DNA of 64,000 nt from Anas platyrhynchos (Eukaryota > Chordata > Aves > Anseriformes > Anatidae): contig NC_092591.1 in assembly GCF_047663525.1 (NCBI RefSeq), forward strand, positions 34,629,001 through 34,693,000, given 5' to 3'. Below, in pieces: positions 50,794 to 62,065 of the stretch (its first letter is position 1; each line of letters opens with the position of its first letter). Under the pieces are notes generated by a model. The model ran no database searches and was not told where the DNA came from. It saw nothing but the letters and a program-made list of their open reading frames with translations. Both the position numbers and the translations under genes were made by a program.

Positions 50794-53700
50794 CCTGCTT
50801 TGTATTGTCTCTAAGTTCTGGCTTGAAGGCCTCCTGGCCAGCTGTTTATTTCCCAGTCCCCTGATGAGTGAGCTCTGGAGCCTGTCCTCCACACACTGGC
50901 AAATGAGAGCTTCCAAGAAATGTCTGGGTAGCCCCAGGTGGCAGAGCTGAACCCAGTTTCCAGCTGTGCAGGTGTTTACCATCACAGTCTGAGCCTCAGT
51001 AGGAGTTTTCCTTGCTGCTGCTGTTCTCTGTGGCACAGTCTTCTGATGGCTGTCCTGTGGTGCAGTAGGTAATGAGGCTTGAGGGTGGGATAGGGAAGGA
51101 GGAGTTCAGTTTGAGGTCTTAAGACCACAGGTGATGGCTGTGAGCAAGCCTAAGGCTGGGAGGTATTTACCTGGGGTAGTAAGGAAAGTTTCTGTGTTAA
51201 GATTTCCAGAAAAATGCTCAGTGTATTTAGGTTAATCTGGCAGTATGTTGAGTTTAGCTGTGGTGAACAGGTGGGAGAAGAGCTATGCTGATTGGCGTGA
51301 TATCATGTTAATATTTAAAAATAATTTCTATTAAAAAGGAGAACTATGTGGAAAAACAGAATTGCTTTAAAAATCATTCTGAAATGATGTTGGGTATGCC
51401 TTTATTAATCTGCTGCAGGATCAGCTTCTTTAACTAGTCTCTGTGCTGTGATCCACCTCGTTTGTTATTTCTAAGCACATCATGGTAAGTAGAAGGAAAT
51501 ATTTTTTTGTAAGAAGGACTTGTGGCAGTTTTAGAGATTGTGATATTAGGTGTTTTATATGCTTTTGCATAACTACAAGAACTTAGATACAGCAATCTTG
51601 CCTTCTATTGACAAGAGTGGTAACTTGTAGCAACTGTGGTAAAAAACTTTCCTTGCATCTTGTGTATAACAGCTGTTAAAATTTGTGTCAAAATAAAATT
51701 AAAGCAATAGCAGATTGGAGGCTATTGTTGCTCTCCCTCCTACCCCATCAAAATGAATGTGCTTGTCCTGGTTATACAAGCACGTTCCCTTTGCAGCATG
51801 TATTCTTCACTGGTTGCTTGCTGTTGTCCTTTTCAAGCATGTTTTGAAGCAACCCTGTTCTGGTTCTTGTACCTCCATCTTAAAACTCCTTAACAAGTCC
51901 ATTGTTAAGAAGAATGTATTCTGAAAAAAACATAACCAGAAACGTTTAGGTTCCTATTTCAAAAGCTCTTCAAATTGTATTAAAAAAAAAAAAAAAGGCA
52001 TTACCCTAGTTTATTCAGTTTGTTGTGATATGTGTTTGCATCAAATACATCTGAAGTTGTGTAATGACACAAAGTGTTGGCATCATGAATATTTATGCAG
52101 TTTATTTTTGTTTACAATTTCAACTTCTGCTTAAAGTACCTTTTCTGTACTTTTTAAATAGTGTTTAAGAAGATTTTGGTTTTGTTTAACTCGAAAAATC
52201 AGGGTGAGTAAGAAGAGAGCATTTGTTTTCCTTATAAAGGTTGATGTGAGCATTTTTTTTTTCTTCTTTTTGATACTTTTCTCTAGCTGACTTAAATTTT
52301 GCTCCGAGACCCAAGTGTGTGTTGGGTAAATGAGCTCTCTGTTAATGGAACGTTGCCATTATCTCTATGATCTTCTCTACTGCATATGTACAGAACTAAC
52401 TTGCCTAAAAATAGGTATGTTCTACATTAGGAAAAAAAAAAAAAAAAGTGATTTTTTTTTTTCTGGAAAATGGATGGATTATAATTTAGTTTTATTATTC
52501 AATATATGTTTCATATGGATGTAACTTTCAAATGTAAGGCAAAATACTGCATCCTTTCAAGAAAATGGCAAAATTGTTCTAGATTTCAAAGGGACTGGAA
52601 AGTCTCAGTGAAAAGAAAAGGTATAAATATAGGAAATACCAGGTAACAGGCAAGAGTAGAAAACACCTTTTAGTCAGTTTAGTACTGCTAGATACTTCTC
52701 ATGCTATAACAAAATTGAGAGTAAGGCTGGCCATTGAACACAGTGTAGCGAAATGTCTGTCTTCTACTCTATCTCCTTACACTTCTCAATAGGATTATTA
52801 TAATTTATATTTTCCTTGCTACTTTGGTGATTCATCCTCTCACACCCAGACAAATGGCAGGCTATTTCTGTCTTCTATGATGGTTAAATGAGTATTGTTC
52901 CTCTGTGTCCTGTTACTTAACAGTTCCTCGTTTCAGGTGGTTGTAGTTGAACTCTCAAACCCAAAAAGGGTTTGGGCCTGGTACCTGATGGTGGAAAAGA
53001 ACTGTTTCCAGCCTCTAAGAGTTGCATCTGAAAATCTACACAAACTCCATTGGTTATGCATTGTTCATGATTTCAAGCTTTTTTCCACATAAGAACTGGG
53101 TTTTTTGAAAGAAAAGTTAAGGGTCAATTTTTTTATTTTAAAGGAGGTCCCTTTCCCAAAGAAATGTATTTTAATGTTTGTGTATCCTGTTTTGTAACCT
53201 AGTCTATTGTTAAGGTTATCTTGACATCTTTTCCTCTCTCTCTCTAATTAGTTATTTTCCTTTGCCCAGTCTATTATTTAAAGTTTCATGTAAACTATCC
53301 TTGAGGTGGCTGCTCTTTTCTCTTAGTGTCTATACTTGGCACTGTCAGGTGGTTTTCATGAGCCACATCTGTGGTTTTTGTAAGGGTACTGCATCAGCAG
53401 CCTCTCCCAGATGTATTCTTCTTGCAGTCGCACAGAGCAAGTTTTCTACCTCTTTTTTTTAAAGGACAGACTTCGTAGCTTCTTAAAAGGGTAAAACTCT
53501 GCATGTCCTGAGTGACCAAATGCTTCAAGGCTAACAAAACCCATTCCACAGAAGGTGATGCTTCTGTAATGATGCGTGACAATGCTGTGCCTGTACTGAT
53601 GTAAGCTGGGAGGAGCACAAGGCGCTAACTTCTGGCAGTCTGCTCTCTGAAGTAAGAGGCTGACCGTCCTCTCTTCTCTCACGTGTTGCCTGTGTAAATG

Positions 53701-56700
53701 CAGCTGCAACAACACTGCTGCAGCCTTTTGAAGCCCTTCTAGCTGACGCTTTGTGTTATCATAAAACACTTCCTCCCGAGTCCTAGAAATGCTTTACAAA
53801 CATCAGAATGTTTTGGAGCAGGGATCAGATTTTTTAATGAGAAAAATAGGAAAAATGTAGGGCAAAAATGGGGAAAATTGTAATTAAATAACCTGTAAAA
53901 CCATCTCTGTGATGGACAGTTTTGTTCTCTAAGACCACATATTCTGTCTGAAGAAAAATTGTATTTATGTATGATGATGTGACTGTATGTGTGGAGATAG
54001 CTGCACACCTCCCCAGGGGCATGGTGCAGAGGCTGGAAGCTGGTCTTGTGGGACCTGTGTGTAGTACAGGATGAGATACTGACACTGTGCACAGGGGATT
54101 TATGTGACCTTTGGCTAGGTGCTCCCCAGTTTCCTTTTTTTTAATCCTACTCTTTTAAACTTTTCCTGCAGTCTTTCCTTCTGTAGTATAGATTTTGTAA
54201 AAAAGACAGTTCTGCACCTCTGTTTTTTAGAAGGTGAGGGTTCACTGTAGGAGCTGATTGTGGTACAATGGGAGAGAGAACTAAGCAAGAGGGATGAGAG
54301 TGCATTGCAGCATTCAGTGAAATTGTCATTTATTTAACTGTGATCACAGATGGAGGCTCTGTCCTGGTGGAATGAAGACTGACCAGTGTATCCAAATTCT
54401 GATTTGCATGGAAATCACATGGCTTTTGCACAGAATTTCTTTGTTGCAAAAGTTTTTTTAATTGTACTGTCCTGTTACTCAGTAAACAGCTGGGAAATCA
54501 AGGGTGGAGGAGTATCTCCTTTGGATGGAACTGGTCTGCAATGTTGTTGAAATTGTCCTTATTTCATGCTTCTCAAATGCTGGTGGTATGACAGATGAGA
54601 GGAATTTTTCTTCTCCTCTTCTCTCCTCCCTTCAGTGCCTCTGGAATAATGCTGCTTTCTTTCATACAAGGCTCTTCAAAGCACTGGTGGATCATTAGGA
54701 GCATTTCTGACTTGGATTGCTCAAGGAAGGTGCCTGACGCTCTTGTTCTAGCAGTAGAAGGCTTCAAAGATGGTGCAGACAGGGACACCAGAGGAGGCCA
54801 TCCTGTGCTTCCCTTCTGAGCTCATTGAGGTGCATAGCAAAAGCCTGAGTGTGATCAAGAAAACGTTAACTGTTTGAGCAGGCCTGTATCCCTAAAGAGC
54901 ACTGCTAATGTCTTGTGTTTATCTCTGCATCAAATACTCCTATTTTTGTTGCTGTATACTGTTTGCAAAGAAGAATAGGAGGAAGCCACACTAGGATGAT
55001 GGTGATCACTAGGAAAGGTGATTATTTTTTTTGACCATCAGATTGTGTCAGCTGTTGCCAGAGCTAGTGGAAGCTTTATCCAGCTGGAAGTAGCCTTGAA
55101 AGCTAACTTGAGCAACATGTCTGTTACAGCAGTGGGCTGTCTTGGTGAACTTTGTGTACTTGGCTTCAATATGGATTTTTAAATTATTTATGAACATCTG
55201 TTTTGAATTTGGTAGGAAGATTGCTGACTGGGTGTGCACTCCTCTTTTGCAAGACCCAGTAAAACAATTAGGACTTAAAAAGAAATATCCACAGTGGTAT
55301 TGGGCAGCTCTGCATAATGAAAAACACTGGAAACAAGCTTTAGGTAAATTATCTTGAATGCTGATACTTCAAAAATAAAAAACAACTCCTGCATTAGCCA
55401 AAGGGAATGTGTTCAGACTGTTCGCAGCTTGTGATTTTCCCATGTTTCAGCAGCAGGGCTAAGGATACAGATTATGTTGGTGTCACGGAGGGATGCTGTG
55501 TTTGGGAAAGTTGTTGTTGCAGGTACCTCAGCTTGTCAGGAGAGTGCAGAAGCTCCAATGGCTGAAGGCTTTGACATTCTCCTCTACAATTCCTGATGGA
55601 GCAGAAGAGACTCTTACTCTTCTCATTGCATCCTCTTAGCAGGCATGTCCTCAATCTGTTTTGTCTCAGGTGTCTTTTCTGTCTGAACAGTAGCATAATT
55701 TAGAAAATATGTCCTGTTGGTTATTTCTTAGTTTCCATGGCAAAGGTCAGCCACTCAGGAGGTGCAAGTCAGCAGGTTCTCAACAATACCTTTGCCAAGG
55801 CCAATAATAAAGAGGAGGCAGAGGCACTGTACAATATACTAGTAATGGAAAGATAAATCTGAATACCCCCTGAAGGCTTTCCTATACAGACCTTCAGACT
55901 TTATGACCAAGAAAAAGCTTGGGTTAGATTTGCCACAGGATTATACTGCAGCTCCTGGTGTGGCGATTGCAGGGGGTGCCACTGGACAACACAAAATGTC
56001 CCAGGCACAGGTGGAGGTAGTTTGGTAACTGCTGTACCATACTTAGAGACTGTCATGGCAATGGATCATGCACTGAGAAGTGACAGTCCCAGAGATGGTA
56101 GCAGTGAGTGCTGGCCTGCATCCTGCCAAGTACGTCGTGGGAGTGATTTTGATTGTATTTGTAAGCAGGGTGTGAAAATGCTCTCTGTTACAGAGGGCTG
56201 TGCAAAGCTGATATTTCTAGAGAAGTTTGGAAAGTAATATTTAAGTGAAGTGTTCCAAAAAAATAGAACCAATGGGATTGCCCACACCAGCGATAATCTC
56301 TGCCAGAGGGGGCAGAGTGATGGTTGCTGTACTGCTTTCGAGCTGGCACTACCACCTCTGTCTCAGTATAGGCTGAGATGGGTTTTGGAGTTAGTTTGGG
56401 TGATGGGAATTGGCAGGAAAGGCATAAAATGCATGCAACAATTGCTTTGCACGATTATTTTCAAAATTTCTATGAGTAAACACATACCCCATTCTTTCTC
56501 GAATTATCTAGTGTTTCTCATATTTGAGTGGTATATTTTGGCTTTAATATTTTTAATTATTTTTGAGTAGTAGGTGGTCAGTATATGTAGAAGCTGTTCT
56601 GTTGTATGGCATGATTACTGTTAATGATTCCAGTATTTTTGAGTTACTGCATGAATGTGTTTTTAAACAGGCAACTTTCAAAAGTCAGCTCCTTTGTTCT

Positions 56701-59700
56701 TTAAGTGCCTGACTTATTTGCGAGGATGGAGGAGGAGTGGGGCAAATTTTATAAAGCCTAAACTAAACAACTGCCCTTCTTCCCACCCACTGCTTCCTCC
56801 AGCTCTGTATACCTACTTGCACACTGCATCTGACCTAGTTTCAGTGAGATCCAGCAAGATGTGGCAACGTTCCTCTCAAGGGGCTTGATCCTTGATTCTT
56901 TTCTGCTGGCTCGTTCTTCCAGGTCTTGCAGAGTGTCTGCTGTCCTTCTGGGATTGCGTTAGCTTTATATGTGGGCTGCAACAATGATTTGTCATTGGAC
57001 CAGCAACTGTTAGGGGAGATTTTCCATTGAGCTTCCCCTGTTTTTTGGCTGGACTGCCACAGCAATTTGCTTCCATTGGGTCTCTGTTGTAGCTCCCTGT
57101 TACAGCCCTGCTGCTGCATTTTGTAGTTCTGTCACTGAGTTTGCATTTTGCTAAAACTTAGTTTCTGGGAAGATCCAGAACTTGTCTGGGTTCACATACC
57201 ATGAAATGGTCTTAACTTGTTCTCACGCAGAGTGGTGTAGTCTGTGCAAAGTAAAGTAATCTAGAAGGAGAGACGTTTCCCACACACAGCATCATTTTTT
57301 CAAAAAGAGAGAGAAGGGATGATAGGGAAGCTGAGTGTTAAGATCACTGTGACTTCTGAGCAGTAGAAGTCAAACATATTACAAGAGAAGTGTACTTTGG
57401 GGTTGATTTTATTGGTACAAGTCATACAGCTTTCATACCTGTGGAGCAGAGCATTCGTTCTTAAGGATGAAAGATTGTTTTTATTGGTCAACCGCATGCT
57501 ATGGTACACATATAAGGCTGTGTGGACAAATGTGTTTTTTTGAGTGTCTGTACTCAGGAGTTAAGGTCAGAACATCTACAACAGCTGGAAGTGTGCTTTA
57601 CCTGTTGGACTTCAAATATTAACCAAAGAACTTTGGGAAAGGAAGCCCAGGTTTGTACCTAAATGAAGTATGAAATAAACACGTTTACACAGAGGTTGAA
57701 CAAGGAGTTTGTAGGACTGGGGGCAGCTACAGGTCCAGGCTTGTTGTATGCTCAATGCTCTCAAGCTGTAAATTGTTGCAGAAGGGAGTGGTCTCCATTC
57801 CCATCACTGCATGTTCATGCCCTTTCTCATTTTCTCTTTACCAACTGTGTGACCGCTGTATCCAAATGTTCTGAAACAGCTTGCTGGCCCTGGGGTACAC
57901 TGATTTTTTTATTTTGCTGTGTTTGTTTTCTGATCACAGCTGATTTGAGTCATTACATAGGGGTGTGATTCATAGATCAGATACAAAAAATGAAGTGAGA
58001 ACACATGTGGAGCTTTGGAGAGAAGACAAATTGCCCGTTGCAACAACAGCCTGCAGCTGAGACACATAAAGAAGGCTGTGAACCTGTGCCCAGAGCAATG
58101 GGAGACATTATTCTGTTCTTGTTTGTTGAAGGCTTTCTTGTTGTGTGAAACTTGAACAAAGCTACTTGCTTGCTACATAAAGTTTTTTGTCTGCAAAGAG
58201 ATATCATAACACTGTAGTGTAAGGTGATGTGGTAATGTTGTGTTCTGTTATTTGTGTTATTTTTGTTAGCTTATAAATGTGAGCATAATAATTTTATGTG
58301 TGAATAATCTTCATACCTTGGAAGTCTTGTATTTGGAATTTCTTCTTTAGCTTGAGTCTTCAGTAATTATTTGGTCTGGGAGTACATTAGTCATTAGAAC
58401 CCATTGTGTAAAGTCACTTGTTCATAGGGTTTGTACAGCAGATATGGGCTGCAGGCAGTGAGTTTTGTGTAATTACTGTTGGTGGGGCTGGGAGCACTGC
58501 TCGTTGTTGAGGTTGCCTTATGTATACGTAATGAGAATACCCTGGCATTTAAAGCTATTGGAAGGTACTGAAATTATTCCGTGCGCGAACACCTGCCTCA
58601 GGCTACATATTTTTAAATTTCATCCAGAGCAGTTCAGCTGCTACAGAAGATGAGGGAAAATTTGCTTTTAAAATATTTAAAAGCAACTTAGGGTGACCTT
58701 TTATTTGAATTTTCCAATTATTTAAAACTGGGACTCAGGTGTGTATTTTCTGAGTTCTCCATCTAAATCCACCCATTTCAGTTCGTATGTCTAAATAACT
58801 AAAACTCTTAACAAGCTTGGTGAAGACTTGCAAGAACACAGTGGATAAAACTTTGAAGGGATCTGTTTTTGCCAAATTGTGCTTGCGTGGTCCCTGTAAA
58901 ACTCATCCATTGACCGCTGTCTTAATAAATGGAGCTTGGTGTTGTCCAGCTCACAATTAAAGCCTGTGTATGGGAACCGATAGCAAGATTTTCCAATTTA
59001 TTCTCATCGATGTTTGCCGACCTCATCTGGTGTCCAGGAAGAAACTGCTTCATTTCTGGAGCATAGGAGTAAATTTGGGGCAGAGACTGGAAGGAACTGA
59101 CAAGGAGAGCAGGACAGTGTGACTTTGGAGCAGAGACATTGTCTAAGCTGGCAGAGGTTTGTGTATGGGTATGAAAATCCCCAAACTTACTTGTGCAGGA
59201 AAACACTTGCTTTTCAAAACATCTAGGAAATTGCATGCATACAGATTAAATGCATCTGCAGATTTCTATTGTAGAAACCCAAACCTCCATCCTTAGGCAC
59301 TTGTCATTCCTCACTTGTTCTTTAGGGAATGTTCTTTAGGGAACCTTCTAATGCCACTGTTGAGTACCCAGCTGTATGTAAGGCAACTCCCAGGAGCATT
59401 TATTTTCCTAGGATCTAAAAAGGGTGTTCTAGTGATTGTTGAAGTACTGAATGCTCGCAACTTGACTGAAACCTAAGGCAGCTGTGCTTGAACAGCATAT
59501 GTATTTTCTATGTCAAGTGCCATGCAAAAGTACATATTACAAAAGCTACGAAGTTCTGTGTGTCTCAACGCTCAAAATTAGTAAAACGAGGCACAGGGAC
59601 GCTAAGGTAAAACATAATTTTCTAGCTGTAAAATGGGGACAGCATATGGATTAAAATGTATACAAATCTTCTTCATGCTTATAAAGCTCTCAAATTCCAC

Positions 59701-62030
59701 AGTGAACATCTCTGAAGAGTTGATAGAAAAAGTAGAAGCAGTGTCCTAAGGGTTCATTTTGAATGTTGTTTTGAATGTGGGGAAACACTGAGACTCCAAA
59801 GGCAGGCTGTGGTGTGCTATGTACTGTCTGAAAGTTAGCTGTCAATGAAAGGAGCTTGCACTTGGTCAGACAGTATGTACTATACATACAAATTTAAGGA
59901 AATCTATTAAAAGAGAGTTTTGTGGCCACAAATGAATTTTCTAACTCTCAATTTATTTGGTTTCTAATTGACCAGATGATACCAAACCAGCTGTTTACCA
60001 AGTGATGCATACACAGCTTATCACCACGGATGCTGCCTGTCCCTTCAGCTTAATTTTAAACAAAGCATGATAAAACTGCACTAGGGATGAAATTGATTTT
60101 ATTTCTAATTGAATTTTATTCCAGCTCTGCAAAGGCATTAGGCTTCATCAAAACAAACACTGTGATAAAGTTGCAGCTTACAAAGTTTGTCAGAGCTGTT
60201 TCAATATCAGAGTGTGAAGGAATTGCACTATAGAAGGAATACGACAGCTAAAACATCTTTCCTCTGTTCTTAGCATCGAAGTGTGTATTTATTTTCTGCT
60301 GTCAGATAAGCAGGCTGCCGACCTCTTCTTTCTCATATCTCTTATTATGTATAGAAACAATCCATGCTAATTGTTGAGGAGGACAAGACTCAATGCTCCT
60401 GTAAATAAGAACACACAACTTGAAGTATCTGTAATGGTGTTGGCTGGTGAAGTTTTTTGTTTTGTTCACATTCTATTTTTTCACTCTTTCCACATCCTCT
60501 TTCATTTTTTTTTCTAATACAACTCATCTTTGGAAGCAGAAGTTGTATTTGGTAGATTCTAGTCATAGCTGTGTTCAGTGGGGATTTTGTGCAAGTATAT
60601 ACATGAGTACGCGGTCCTTTGCACTTGTGGAACAATCCTGTATGTTTACATTTCAGGACAGTTTTCTTTTGCTAATGATAACTTGTTTGAGGACTATAGC
60701 AAACAATTTGGATTATGTGGTAAAAATTAGTGTTACTTGATGAAAACTTCTGGCTTGTGGGTCTGTGATGTGGATCTATACGCTACAGAACACTGCCAGT
60801 CCACAAGGGCTGTGCTCTACTTCATAGTAGCAATGCCAGTGCAGTTTTTAAAAAGTGATATTACATTTCCTACATTGTTTTTCCTTATAAATATAGTTTA
60901 GAATAATAACTCTTAATCTGAAATACAATTCTGTTTTATTCTATTTTTGAGGACAAGCACTTTGAAACTGGCCACGGTGCTGTTTTCTCTTCCCTCTTGC
61001 TGTTCTGATACCTGTATGCAGATCTGCGAATGCTACTTCCTGTTATACTGGCTTATAAAGTGTTTGTTTTATATCTGGTCTGAAGGTCTTTCAAGTAAAT
61101 GCATGGATCTGGGCTTTATGAGCTTGAAATGCGTCTTTCTGTGTCTTCATATTTTAAATGAATCTTTGAATGTGTTTTGTTTCCAGAGAGAGTGCAGAAG
61201 GAGGAAGAGTGATTGTAGAAGTTGATGACAAAGTAGCAACAGTAAGAAATATAAAGGTATGCTTTCTGTTTTCTTCTGTTTCTCAGTGTAATGATTCTGA
61301 TGTGATGCTTTTCTGTTTGACCATTGGATCACTTTAAAAGAAATACGAAGGGAGACATTTAAACTTGCACAGCACTTGATTTGCATTGAAAGTTGTTTTT
61401 ACTTTTTGTTTGTAGACGGGGAATGTAGCATCTAACTGTTATCTGTATTTTGCTTTTATCAAAGCTTCTGTGCTCTGGCTGCATGCCATTATTCAAAGCT
61501 GTTAGTAAATTGTTTAGGATTTTGCACTTATCTTACTGTAACTAACATCTGGTTGAGTTCTTTCCGTGTTTCTCTCCTCCTCTCATATGTATACTCAGAG
61601 TGTAACTGACTTGCATGAGATAGCTGAATTTTTTGCTCTATGCTTCAGGCCTTGGTAAAAGACCAAGAGCTTTAAGAATAAATTTAATGTAGCCGTCTTC
61701 CACTGACAGCATTGTAGTTCACATGCATGGGAATCAACCCTGTGTTTTAGACTCTTATCCTTAAAGATACTAATATTTAATGCTGCCACGTTCCTTCACT
61801 GAATCAATGGGAATGGGAACCAAGCAATTTTGTGTTGTGAAACGTCTGTCTGCTTGAAAGGCAAATAGATGAAATTACCGAGGTGATAGTGGGAATTCTA
61901 AAAGATAGATGCAGTTTGCATTTTTCTTTATATCTGTGAGCAACCCAGTTATTCTAGCAGGCTGACTCAAGAAATACATAAGGTTTTGAAGAGAAACCCA
62001 GGCAAAAATAGAACAAATGGTTTTGGACTC

Positions 62031-62065
<35 letters not shown>

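Larger units (their letters stand above)
47198..61186 (+). other. STARD9: STARD9 intron 1
   Basis: A 14-kb first intron. It contains the rest of the CpG island, the CAAA tract (47881), the possible TOMM20-like remnant (49705), a CR1 fragment (50076), the poly(T) run (50756) and an unrecognised open frame (55142-55357). No additional STARD9 exon is visible: exon 1 and exon 2 join in phase. Confidence 0.7.

Noticed and set aside
50931-50944. CTCF-like CCCCAGGTGGCAG
   Set aside because: Two mismatches in the core including the invariant A; weaker than the sites listed.
50725-51036. Frames with long Lys or Phe runs
   Set aside because: Produced by the 38-base poly(T) run.
53446-53769. 107-codon minus-strand frame
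   Set aside because: No recognisable domain and alternative frames overlap it.
56841-57119. 92-codon Gln/Ser-rich minus-strand frame
   Set aside because: No family recognised, no splice or promoter context; probably chance.
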